Assembly: GCA_038049695.1 (NCBI GenBank)
Contig: CP142453.1
Span: 33,026,501-33,090,500 of the forward strand
DNA length: 64,000 bases
Direction of reading: 5' to 3'
Origin: Cinnamomum chago
Lineage: Eukaryota > Streptophyta > Magnoliopsida > Laurales > Lauraceae
Each line of letters starts with the position of its first letter. Position 1 is the stretch's first letter. A model generated the notes under the pieces. That model made no database searches and had not been told where the DNA came from. It worked only from the letters and a program-made list of their open reading frames with translations. This document shows, one piece after another, positions 19,691 through 29,801 of this stretch. Made by a program: the position numbers and the translations under genes.

Positions 19691-22267
19691 CAATGGGAGC
19701 TTGATGAAGCTCAACAAATCACCCCTTTAATTAATGAAGATGTTGAATCTATTACAGAACATCCATCTGGAAAAGTAACAATAAATTTTGCCAATACACC
19801 AAGATCACACTTTTCATCCACAAAAAGATTAATCCCTTCAGACGCTGGATCTTATAAATCAGCCTCTTCTAATTTTCATCAAACATCTATTCCCACATCA
19901 CCCCCAATACATCCTACAGGCATAGCTTTCCCTGTTTATTCAGGCGCAAAAGATGAAGATATACAATCAGTAAAATTAACTGAATCCGATTTTAATGCAT
20001 CAATTAATACAATTTCCTTAATTCATGAATCTAATGAAGTAATACATGATTTCAAAATTGATAAACAATTCCTTCAACAAGATTTATTAAAACATCCAAA
20101 AACAAAATGGTTTTTTACCAAATTCTCTAAATTTGAGAGATCTCAAGTCAAAGACTTATGGTATGAACAAATGAATCAAGAAAGGCGAAATATCCCTTTC
20201 TTTGATTGGCTTTCGTCAAAAATAAATAAAAAAGGAACTGTAATGATGACTATTAATAAATCCACACAAACATGGGAAACCGAGAAAGGTAAAGTTGAAT
20301 CGGTTCACCCCCCTTTAGAAACTATAAAACATAAAGAAATAAATAATTCTTTAAAAACTAGTTTCCCGCAACCTACTCTCAATTTAGTTCCTAAAGAGTC
20401 AACTACTACATTAAATACATTAAATACAACTTCTATAAACAAATCCTTCTCTACAGACTCTACCTCGAAAACATCAATTTTACAAACTCATCTCGAAGAA
20501 AACATCTCTGATCATGAAGAACATAATGAATTACATCCTTCCTATTCCTCAATAAATGTATTAAGTGCTCAAGACAAATTCATCATTAATGCTATTACTC
20601 TCAAACAATTTATTGAAGAAAACTCTTTTGAAAAAATTTCTAATCTTAATTTTCAACCTGTTTCTATACTTTCAAATATTGGAAAAATCAATCAAATAAA
20701 TCTACTCATATCTAATAAAGAAAAATATATTGAAAATCTTAAAAATGACATTTATCTCTGTCGAATTGAAGATCAATTAAAATCAAATTCATCTGAAAAT
20801 AAAATTAATAATTTTCAAACCTCTCTAATAAATGAATGTTGTTCTGAAATACCTTCTGCCTTTTGGCATCGAAAAAAGCATCTAGTATCCTTACCATATA
20901 TTTCTACTTTTAATGAAAGAGATATTCCTACTAAAGCAAGACCATCTCAAATGAGTCCTAGACTCTTAGACTTATGTGATAAAGAAATTAAAGATTTACT
21001 TCAAAAGAAATTAATCCGCAAATCACATTCTCCTTGGAGTTGTGCAGCCTTTTATGTTGAAAATGCTCCTGAAAAGGAACGAGGGGCTCCTCGCCTCGTC
21101 ATCAATTATAAACCATTAAATAAAGTCCTTCAATCAATTAGATATCCAATTCCTAATAAACAAGATCTTATTACTCGTTTATATGAAGCTTTTATATTTT
21201 CAAAATTTGATCTCAAATCAGGATTTTGGCAAATACAGGTCGAAGAAAATGATCGTTATAAAACCGCCTTTACTGTCCCTTTTGGCCATTATGAATGGAA
21301 CGTCATGCCTTTTGGGCTAAAAAATGCTCCTTCAGCCTTCCAAGAAATGATGAATGAAATCTTTCACCCTTATAAAAATTTCTCAATTGTTTACATTGAT
21401 GATATTTTAATTTTTTCTAAATCTATTGATGATCACTGGAAACATTTAAAGACTTTCAAATGGATCATAAAGAAAAATGGCTTAGTCCTTTCTCAAAGAA
21501 AAATAAAACTTTTTCAAACAGAAATACAATTTCTTGGCTATAAAATATCAAACAAAATGATAACTCCTGTTGAAAGAGTAATCAAATTTGCTGACAATTT
21601 CCCTGATGAAATCACCGATAAAAAACAATTACAAAGATTTTTAGGGTGTTTAAATTATGTCTCTGATTTTTATCAAAACCTCTCTAAAGAAAGAAATCTT
21701 TTACAAAAATGTTTAAAAAATTCGGCAGAACAATGGACTCCTCAACATACAGAAGCAATACAAAAAATAAAACAAAAAGTGAAAACATTACCATGCTTAA
21801 ATATTTCAAATCCAGATTTATTTAAAATAATCCAAACAGATGCTTCAGAAATAGGATTTGGTGGAATCCTACTTCAAAGATCCGCACAATCAAAGGAACA
21901 AATTATTAGATTTTATTCTGGCACTTGGAATACTACTCAACAAAATTACTCTACAATAAAGAAAGAAGTCCTTGCCATAGTCTCATGCATACTCAAATTT
22001 CAAAGTGATATTTTGAATCAAAAATTCCTCTTACGAATTGATTGCAAATCAGCAAAAGAAGTTTTGGAAAATGATGTCAAAAACCTTGCATCAAAACAAA
22101 TTTTTGCTCGTTGGCAAGCTTTACTTGCTATTTTTGATTTTGACATTGAATATATAAAAGGTTCTTCAAATTCTCTTCCCGATTTTCTATCTCGTGAATT
22201 TTTACAGGGTAGAAACAAGGTGAAGAAAGATGCATCCAAGAGGAAAAGGAAAAAATCCAGTCATTGA
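19691..22267 (+). CDS. Component B polyprotein, 5'-incomplete
   Basis: Open frame covering the last part of the movement-protein region, the linker, reverse transcriptase (YIDD at about 21392-21403) and RNase H (first Asp codon at 21839). It has no viral start codon; the first internal ATG with a long frame is at 20171. Confidence 0.85.
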   Translation, partial: QWELDEAQQITPLINEDVESITEHPSGKVTINFANTPRSHFSSTKRLIPSDAGSYKSASSNFHQTSIPTSPPIHPTGIAFPVYSGAKDEDIQSVKLTESDFNASINTISLIHESNEVIHDFKIDKQFLQQDLLKHPKTKWFFTKFSKFERSQVKDLWYEQMNQERRNIPFFDWLSSKINKKGTVMMTINKSTQTWETEKGKVESVHPPLETIKHKEINNSLKTSFPQPTLNLVPKESTTTLNTLNTTSINKSFSTDSTSKTSILQTHLEENISDHEEHNELHPSYSSINVLSAQDKFIINAITLKQFIEENSFEKISNLNFQPVSILSNIGKINQINLLISNKEKYIENLKNDIYLCRIEDQLKSNSSENKINNFQTSLINECCSEIPSAFWHRKKHLVSLPYISTFNERDIPTKARPSQMSPRLLDLCDKEIKDLLQKKLIRKSHSPWSCAAFYVENAPEKERGAPRLVINYKPLNKVLQSIRYPIPNKQDLITRLYEAFIFSKFDLKSGFWQIQVEENDRYKTAFTVPFGHYEWNVMPFGLKNAPSAFQEMMNEIFHPYKNFSIVYIDDILIFSKSIDDHWKHLKTFKWIIKKNGLVLSQRKIKLFQTEIQFLGYKISNKMITPVERVIKFADNFPDEITDKKQLQRFLGCLNYVSDFYQNLSKERNLLQKCLKNSAEQWTPQHTEAIQKIKQKVKTLPCLNISNPDLFKIIQTDASEIGFGGILLQRSAQSKEQIIRFYSGTWNTTQQNYSTIKKEVLAIVSCILKFQSDILNQKFLLRIDCKSAKEVLENDVKNLASKQIFARWQALLAIFDFDIEYIKGSSNSLPDFLSREFLQGRNKVKKDASKRKRKKSSH

Positions 22268-23405
22268 TACAATAAATATTCTTTCCAACAATAAATTCAA
22301 TGCCTTAAATCCTTCTCCCATGCTGCAAGCACCCTATCGTTCCAATCCTTTCAAAAAATCTCAATACATAAAGATCTTTGAATATGCCCTTTTCTTCCTT
22401 GATGATAAAATCCATGCCAACCTTACAATTGATCAAATTCTCTCAAAACTCTACAGAAAAAATTGCCATTTTGTTCCAAAAGCCCCCAATATTTCTCACA
22501 AGTACTATGAAGCTATTCTAATTCAGTCAAAAAGTGCTATCATCACTCATGAAGATAGAGATGGAGAACATGCCTTTTCAAAAATAAAGATTATGCATAT
22601 TCATACAATCACTGATTGGGCCGACAATCTATTCTCACCAAAAACTGTCACCAATCCCAATGGGAGTTCTTGGCCCTATGACTACTATGACTATATGAAT
22701 GCTTGGGAATATACTTTATTATATCAAAATTCAAAACGATCTCATTCTTGGTACCTTAGCTTTTCATCCAAATGCAATCAAAATATTCCTTGTTGGTTCT
22801 GGCATAATTGGTGGCTCCGTTTTGGTGCACAATCCTGCATCCTTCCAGAAGCTTTATTAAGCTATTATCAAGCATTTGAATCTCAATCCAGTTTTGAAAT
22901 TGCTGAACCTTCATATTCTTTCTTAAAATTTATTTCTTCATCCACTATTCCATGGATTTTCCGATGGGAATATGGTAAATCCCAAGAAATGAAGCCATCA
23001 TGTTTTGTTCGTATTTCTTATATTAAATGGTGGGATAAATTTGACGTTTCTCAATTTCTCAATAAATCTCATCATTCCTCTCCTCAAGCTTCTCTTATTA
23101 TACAACCCAATACCGCTATTCCTCAAATCAAGAAGCAGATCACTCCTAATCCAAAATTATCAAAGAGCTTCAAAGATGCTGTTCATGGTACAACCTCATC
23201 TCCTGCAACTCCAATCAATACTCAGCAGCATATGGATCTTCTCAAAGAAATTCAGCGTATGCAGAATGAAATTTTATTTCTCAGAAATCCCCTTATGAAT
23301 AAATACAGCGGATTCGTTCAAGAAGTATCTTCTTCTCATGGTTCCGTCAATAAAGATGATTCTGATGCAACACTGCCACCGTCTGGAGCAGCAGATGAAT
23401 TCTAA
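22230..23405 (+). CDS. Component B 3' ORF (391 codons), function unknown
   Basis: The ATG overlaps the last 38 bases of the RT frame in the +1 frame and lies about 20 bases after an acceptor-like TTTTTACAG (AG at 22208-22209). The protein begins with a basic KGKNP motif and has a central region very rich in Trp, Tyr and Phe (motifs WFWHNWW, PWIFRWEYG, IKWWDKF). It ends in a Ser/Pro-rich linker and a short coiled coil (MDLLKEIQRMQNEILFLRN) near residues 335-355. The aromatic WWLRFG / PWIFRWEY / KWWDKF pattern resembles, from memory, the extra ORF seen in florendovirus-type plant pararetroviruses, whose function is unknown. The coiled coil could serve in virion association; that is inference. 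Confidence 0.87.
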   Translation: MHPRGKGKNPVIDTINILSNNKFNALNPSPMLQAPYRSNPFKKSQYIKIFEYALFFLDDKIHANLTIDQILSKLYRKNCHFVPKAPNISHKYYEAILIQSKSAIITHEDRDGEHAFSKIKIMHIHTITDWADNLFSPKTVTNPNGSSWPYDYYDYMNAWEYTLLYQNSKRSHSWYLSFSSKCNQNIPCWFWHNWWLRFGAQSCILPEALLSYYQAFESQSSFEIAEPSYSFLKFISSSTIPWIFRWEYGKSQEMKPSCFVRISYIKWWDKFDVSQFLNKSHHSSPQASLIIQPNTAIPQIKKQITPNPKLSKSFKDAVHGTTSSPATPINTQQHMDLLKEIQRMQNEILFLRNPLMNKYSGFVQEVSSSHGSVNKDDSDATLPPSGAADEF

Positions 23406-24692
23406 AATAAAGAAATATCTGTCTACATACAGCTCTGTCAAATGCATCTCATGCAAATCTCAATGCGGATCTCGCCATCTAAATGCAGCATGCATCTACC
23501 CCCATGCTGAATTAATTCAGCCATACAGATGTCCAAAATGCAGTTGTCAATGCAGCCAGCACAGATGCAGTTTTTTCAATGCAGCCAGCACCGGTCTCCC
23601 CATGCAGCCATGTGTCATGCAAATAATAAAGCTTCTTTATCTCATTTATCAATTCATAGCCTCCATGAAGTCAAGCCATACATACTTGTCACCATCATGT
23701 GTTTATAAACAACACATGTCATTATCCTATGCCTCACTCACATAAAGGTCATTCGTATGCTCTCATTTTGTAGAATTATAAAAAATTCCAAAAGTCCACA
23801 TTTGTGAGCTATGGATTACTATTCTTATTAAAGTATTCCATAGACCACTATTCCAAATAAAGTATTATGGAATTCGAAGTCAACATTTCAGACTCAAGTC
23901 CCTGCAGTCTCCGCAGCTTCAGCTGAGCTTACAGTATATCCTGCACCCTGCAGCAAATACAGCGATAAATTTATCAGCCGACTGTCAGACGCATGCAGCA
24001 GCAACAGTGATAAAGTCTGTCAGCAATGAAGTCAGTAATACAGTTCACTCATGCAGCAGCAACAGTAATGCATATTATATGCGACAGTGATACAGTACAA
24101 ATGACGTATACATCTTATCCCATTGCGGATTTCAAATACATTTCAAATGTAATTCAGTATGAAGGTCTATAAATAGGGATTGTGAGCCCTTGTCTCACAT
24201 CATCAAATACTTACACTTGTAAATTTTCCGCTTTCTTTCCCTTCTTTCAATTCAGTCTTACTTAGAGTTTACTGGTTCGGTCCCGGTCTCGTCGAATTGG
24301 TATCAGAGCCATCCCAGTCTTCTCTTATTGTAAGAAATATTTTATCAATGAAGTATCAATTCCTTTATCCATTTTGATAGCTCTTTAAGCTTTCAATTAT
24401 TTCAATTTATTTGCAAAATTTTGCATGCATCATGTCTCTTTCCTTCTTTGGTTATTTTTTTGTTGTTTGCATAGTAGATTCGAATCTATGTTAGGTAGCT
24501 GCATTTCTGAATTTTGATCTAACTTGACTAGATAGAGTTAATTGGTTGTTGTTGCTAAAAGGAGTGATTTGGGTCCGAGGCCCCCTTGTCGCGTCGCCTT
24601 TGTTGCCCGTTAGCCAGGAGAGCGTTTAGGGCTTTGTGGCGTAAATCGTTGACAGGCCACCAATCATTCTGATTAGTGATTATAATTAATTA
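23406..24692 (+). promoter_or_regulatory. B-type intergenic region, promoter, primer site, leader
   Basis: TATA box at 24168-24175, primer site at 24298-24309, leader to 24692. The 5' half differs from the A-type region at many positions but keeps the same motif order (TGCAG-rich part, TGACGT, TATA box, primer site). Confidence 0.85.
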
Positions 24693-27600
24693 ATGATGTC
24701 TGGAATTTTTAGATCATTCGGAAGAAATTCATCTTCTAACACAGCTTCTAATTCTTCTTCTGCATCATCATCCATCATGCCAATAATCAATAAAATTTCA
24801 ATTAAAAATCTTGAAGAAATAAGTTTTGATGATTTAGAAAAATCAATCCAAGATTGGACAATACCTAAAGTCTCTTTAAAAGAAATTTATAAAGAAGGAT
24901 CTTTCATACAAAAATCAAATTATGTAATAAAGACGGTTGAAGAAACCCTCTCAATACAGCAAAATGAAGAAAATCTACAGGTCATTCCTGCAGAAAAAAT
25001 TGAAATCCATAAATCAAAATACAAATACATGCATATAGCACTTGTTCAAGTTGCAATAAAGCCATTAACCAGACTTGGTTTGAATACATCCTGTCTCACA
25101 TATGTTCGAGATAGAAGACATAATTCATTCAGAGATTCCCTAATAGGGATGGTAGAAGCCAGTCTTCATGACGGCCCTGCCTTTTTTAATTGTTTTCCCA
25201 ATTACACCGTATCACTCAGTGATCCCGGTGCTCATGAAGCCATCACTCTCGGAATACATACAAAAGGATTCAATATGAAACCTCAATCTCAAAATGTTGC
25301 AATAGTATACAGAATTTATTATAAAGCAATGAATACAATTGTCCCTGAAATAGCATATTCATCTCAAATCAAAGGAGTAACCACCTTATTCCTTACAAAT
25401 TTTCGAAATAAAGTCACCACCCCCAAACTCATCACATGGGAAGATGTAAATCTTTCTGGAAAATGGGAGCTTGATGAAGCTCAACAAATCACCCCTTTAA
25501 TTAATGAAGATGTTGAATCTATTACAGAACATCCATCTGGAAAAGTAACAATAAATTTTGCCAATACACCAAGATCACACTTTTCATCCACAAAAAGATC
25601 AATCCCTTCAGACGCTGGATCTTATAAATCAGCCTCTTCTAATTTTCATCAAACATCTATTCCCACATCACCCCCAATACATCCTACAGGCATAGCTTTC
25701 CCTGTTTATTCAGGCGCAAAAGATGAAGATATACAATCAGTAAAATTAACTGAATCCGATTTTAATGCATCAATTAATACAATTTCCTTAATTCATGAAT
25801 CTAATGAAGTAATACATGATTTCAAAATTGATAAACAATTCCTTCAACAAGATTTATTAAAACATCCAAAGACAAAATGGTTTTTTACCAAATTCTCTAA
25901 ATTTGAACGATCTCAAGTAAAAGAATTATGGTATGAACAAATGAATCAAGAACGGCGAAATATCCCTTTCTTTGATTGGCTTTCGTCCAAAATAAATAAA
26001 AAAGGAACTATAATGATGACAATTAATAAATCCACACAAACATGGGAAACCGAGAAAGGTAAAGTTGAATCGGTTCACCCTCCTTTAGAAACTATAAGGC
26101 ATAAAGAAATCACTGCCACTCCATTTAAAAATGCTCTGCCAACTTCTAAACTCCTTACTGTTGAACATATATCTCATCTAGTTGAACAAAGTAACTTTAC
26201 AAATCTCTATTTACAGACTATTGGTTCACAAACTCAAAGAATTGAAAATACTATATCTCAACACGAATCAACTTCTTCAGCTCCGTATAAAATATCCAGA
26301 GATGTCCCTTCATTATGTTCAGAATTTATTACAAAATTGACTTTAGACAAAAGGCCATTAAAACTCCCTGCTGACTTTCAAAATGACATTTCTTTAAGAA
26401 TCAATCCTTTAGACAAAGGTAAATCAATAAATGAAGGCTCCTCAATTAATGCAGTCATTGAAGGAACATCAATTCAAATGTCTTCAGACACTCATACTGA
26501 CACTTCAACAGATGACTCTGACGATCAATGTATCCCTGAAATTAATAGAATTTTCAATCCTAAAACTCATACATCAAAAACAAAAAATTATTACAGTAGA
26601 CCCACTCCAATGAATCTCCAATTTGAAGAAATTCCTGATATAGCAAATTGTAAATATGATGGTAGTTCATTAGTCGAATGGAATATTGATGGACTTACTG
26701 AATATGGAATTCTTAATATTCTGCGCAATATGATACTATATACAAATGCAGGCATGATCTATGGCAATACACAAGCTGAAATCATTAAATCAATAATAAT
26801 TGGATTTACTGGCCAACTTCATGGCTGGTGGGAATATTATCTAACCTCAATCCAAAAAACCAGTATCCTAAATTCAGTCAAACTAACTGAAGAAGGTAAA
26901 CCCATTATTAATACCAATAATCAGCCAATTTCTAATGCTGTTGAAACACTAATTCATAATATTTTAATCAATTTTTCTGGAAATGTTAGTGATCAAATTG
27001 AAAAATACAGAGAACAATTAATCAATCTTCGATGTCGAACTTTATCTGATTTCAGATGGTATAAAGATGTCTTTTTATCCCTTGTTTTTCAATTATTCAA
27101 TTCTAATGAAGATTTCTGGAAAGAAAAATTTATTTCTGGCCTTCCAACTCATTTTGCAGAAAAAGTAAAAAATGTTCTACGAGAACAAAATAATGGAAGA
27201 TTAAATTATGCTAACTATACATATGGTGATTTAATTCAAAAAATTTCACGTGTTGGTATGTCTATTTGCAGTGATATGAAAATTAAAGCCGATTTACATA
27301 AACAAAAGAAAATTGGTAAACAAGAATTAGGGGATTTTTGCTATCAATTTGGCTATGAACCCCTACAAAATCCATCCACTCGAATTTTTCAACCTAAACA
27401 TCGGTCTAAAAAGAAACGTTATCATGAAAAATCATATCGATCCTATAAAAATCACAAAAAATATACAAAAGGAAAACATGAAAAACACAATTCAAAGAGG
27501 AGAAAATCCAGATCGTCCCCAAATCATAAAACTAATAAATCTGATTACACATGCTATAAATGCGGCAAAGAAGGACATTTTGCAAATAACTGTTTTAATA

Positions 27601-28559
27601 AAGATTCAAAAAAGAAAATCAATGAATTAGATTATCATTCTCATAATTCCGAAAATAATAAAGATATTTGTATATGTTGCGAAAGCGAAGATAGTTCTTA
27701 TGATTCTTCCTCCTCATCTTCTTATTTCTCCATTAATGTTTTAAATGCTCAAGATGAATTACTTCTGGAATTAATAGAAAACATTTCCTCTGAAGAAGAA
27801 AAGAGAAAATACTATAGAAAAATGCTTGAAGATAAATCTACTGACAAAACCTCTAAGAAACATAAAGATTTTCAATCACTTTCAATGAAAGATATTCTTT
27901 CCCAAAAACCAAGCTCTTCAAAACCTTTAACCCTTCAAGATCTCCATAATGAAGTTAATGAAACAAAACATGAAATTGCAAAATTAAAAGAAGAAGCAAC
28001 CCAGGAAATTGCTAAATTAAAAACAAGAATTGAAATCCTTGAATTAGGTAAAGAATTTAGCTCAAATAATCAAGAAGATTCTAATTTAGAAAAAGAATTT
28101 GATGAAGAAATTCAAGAATTCGTAAATTCCATCACTAAATATCATTATCATAAATGGTATACTACTGTCACTCTAAAAATCAAAGAATTTAATTTATCTG
28201 TTGACTGTTTAATTGACAGTGGAGCAGATGTAAATTGCATCCGTGAAGGATTAATTCCAACAAAGTATTTTGAAAAAATAAAAAATTACACCATTGGCAC
28301 AGCAAATGGAAAGAATATAATAGTCAATTATAAGATTCCAAATGCTCATATTTGTAAAAATGGTAAATGCATTCAAACTTCCTTTGCTGTAACAAAAACA
28401 TTAACAAATGATGTCATCTTAGGAACACCCTTCTTATTAAAAATTCAGCCATTTTCTGTAAATACCGATGGAATTCATACATCAATTGATGATAAGCCTA
28501 TCAAATTTGAATTCATAGAAAGCCCACGGCTTGGTAGAATAAATGGAATTAATACTTAA
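24693..28559 (+). CDS. Component A polyprotein (complete copy)
   Basis: 1288 open codons with the domain order described at 14335-18201. It is the most diverged A copy in the basic stretch before the zinc finger and in the coiled-coil segment, where several Lys/Arg/Ser/Gln residues differ. The zinc finger and DSGA protease are conserved. The differences are scattered substitutions that keep the charge pattern, as in virus variants rather than decay. Confidence 0.92.
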   Translation: MMSGIFRSFGRNSSSNTASNSSSASSSIMPIINKISIKNLEEISFDDLEKSIQDWTIPKVSLKEIYKEGSFIQKSNYVIKTVEETLSIQQNEENLQVIPAEKIEIHKSKYKYMHIALVQVAIKPLTRLGLNTSCLTYVRDRRHNSFRDSLIGMVEASLHDGPAFFNCFPNYTVSLSDPGAHEAITLGIHTKGFNMKPQSQNVAIVYRIYYKAMNTIVPEIAYSSQIKGVTTLFLTNFRNKVTTPKLITWEDVNLSGKWELDEAQQITPLINEDVESITEHPSGKVTINFANTPRSHFSSTKRSIPSDAGSYKSASSNFHQTSIPTSPPIHPTGIAFPVYSGAKDEDIQSVKLTESDFNASINTISLIHESNEVIHDFKIDKQFLQQDLLKHPKTKWFFTKFSKFERSQVKELWYEQMNQERRNIPFFDWLSSKINKKGTIMMTINKSTQTWETEKGKVESVHPPLETIRHKEITATPFKNALPTSKLLTVEHISHLVEQSNFTNLYLQTIGSQTQRIENTISQHESTSSAPYKISRDVPSLCSEFITKLTLDKRPLKLPADFQNDISLRINPLDKGKSINEGSSINAVIEGTSIQMSSDTHTDTSTDDSDDQCIPEINRIFNPKTHTSKTKNYYSRPTPMNLQFEEIPDIANCKYDGSSLVEWNIDGLTEYGILNILRNMILYTNAGMIYGNTQAEIIKSIIIGFTGQLHGWWEYYLTSIQKTSILNSVKLTEEGKPIINTNNQPISNAVETLIHNILINFSGNVSDQIEKYREQLINLRCRTLSDFRWYKDVFLSLVFQLFNSNEDFWKEKFISGLPTHFAEKVKNVLREQNNGRLNYANYTYGDLIQKISRVGMSICSDMKIKADLHKQKKIGKQELGDFCYQFGYEPLQNPSTRIFQPKHRSKKKRYHEKSYRSYKNHKKYTKGKHEKHNSKRRKSRSSPNHKTNKSDYTCYKCGKEGHFANNCFNKDSKKKINELDYHSHNSENNKDICICCESEDSSYDSSSSSSYFSINVLNAQDELLLELIENISSEEEKRKYYRKMLEDKSTDKTSKKHKDFQSLSMKDILSQKPSSSKPLTLQDLHNEVNETKHEIAKLKEEATQEIAKLKTRIEILELGKEFSSNNQEDSNLEKEFDEEIQEFVNSITKYHYHKWYTTVTLKIKEFNLSVDCLIDSGADVNCIREGLIPTKYFEKIKNYTIGTANGKNIIVNYKIPNAHICKNGKCIQTSFAVTKTLTNDVILGTPFLLKIQPFSVNTDGIHTSIDDKPIKFEFIESPRLGRINGINT

Positions 28560-28655
28560 TTGCATACATCTCCATATTTCCAAAATACAGTTTTTTATTG
28601 CATCACTACAGATTTTTATAACTAATTTCCATTTTCTTCCCTTAGGGAACCAGTC

Positions 28656-29801
28656 ATGTCTTCTAAGGATAAAGGCAAACAACCCATAGATTCAGATAAA
28701 GCCTCTGTTCCTGTTAATGAAGAACTACCCTTTCAAATACCTTTTCCATCCTTCTATCCAGCACCCTCTGCTGCTTCTCAAACCCTTATTGATAACATTT
28801 GGAGTGCATGCCTTACTGGCCAACGTAATTTTCTAATGCGAAAGCACCTCTCTGATTTGTCAAATCATATCAAATATTTAGAATCAAAAATTCAAATGCT
28901 TGAACAGCAATGTGCATCGTCACCCCTCCCTCCAATTGAATACAGAAACCAAATCCTGGAAAGGGTTAATACTCTTCTTCCGGACGATTTATCTGCAAGA
29001 ATTAGAGAGGAAACTCTCTCTTGTCAGATCATGGAGCGACTAATTAATCAAGCATCCTATCTCAGCTGGGCCACTGGTTTTCCAAAGATGTTCCTGCCCG
29101 CTGATGAATTTGATATTTCTTATATTGAACAAGGTCTAGTTCATCGATTCATTCTCGACAGAGACAATTTAGCAATTCATCGACAGTTGCCTGCAATTGT
29201 CAAATATGCTCTCAGTTGCCTTGGCATCACCAAGCGCAATCTTCTCATGACAATCTCTTCCACTCTTGGAGAAAGAGATGAATTCCGGTTTTATCAACCA
29301 TATCAATTATGGATCCTTATGAATTATGAAGACGGAGATTTATTCTGTCAGAAATACAGCCTTCCAATCAATGATTATGAACATCTTCCTGATCGCAATT
29401 GGAATCAAGCAGAACAATTTGAATCCTCAGATGCTGCAGATCTCAGTTACAGCCTGGAGCGTCTACAATTCTACAATATTCAAGCTGATCAAAATCAAAG
29501 ATTCATCAATCTCAAAAGACATTTCGAATTTGCTCGTACTTTTAAGGGAATCTGGAGCGATGGTCGTCGCGTCGTCTGCATTGATGAAGATCTTGCAGAA
29601 GATACATTTGTTTATTATGATCCCTTTCGAGCTGGCCATACAGTTCTTGATGAAATTCTAGAAACATTTCAAAATGCATCGTCTCTTCATATTACTGAAA
29701 GAACAAAGAGACAGCTTATCAAGCTCTTCCAAAGAGAAAATGATTATGGAGTATGGACCCCCAGTCCACAACCACCAGATTACTACCTCATAAATGATTA
29801 A
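28656..29801 (+). CDS. Component A 3' ORF (381 codons)
   Basis: Open copy; its product appears identical to that at 11955-13100. Spacing to the upstream stop and the acceptor-like site before the ATG are as in the other A units. Confidence 0.87.
   Translation: MSSKDKGKQPIDSDKASVPVNEELPFQIPFPSFYPAPSAASQTLIDNIWSACLTGQRNFLMRKHLSDLSNHIKYLESKIQMLEQQCASSPLPPIEYRNQILERVNTLLPDDLSARIREETLSCQIMERLINQASYLSWATGFPKMFLPADEFDISYIEQGLVHRFILDRDNLAIHRQLPAIVKYALSCLGITKRNLLMTISSTLGERDEFRFYQPYQLWILMNYEDGDLFCQKYSLPINDYEHLPDRNWNQAEQFESSDAADLSYSLERLQFYNIQADQNQRFINLKRHFEFARTFKGIWSDGRRVVCIDEDLAEDTFVYYDPFRAGHTVLDEILETFQNASSLHITERTKRQLIKLFQRENDYGVWTPSPQPPDYYLIND

Larger units (their letters stand above)
19691..24297 (+). 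mobile_element. Component B copy lacking its 5' part
   Basis: Starts inside the movement-protein region and is otherwise open through RT/RNase H and the 391-codon ORF, with a complete B-type intergenic region. Counted as a broken copy (about one break). Confidence 0.88.
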
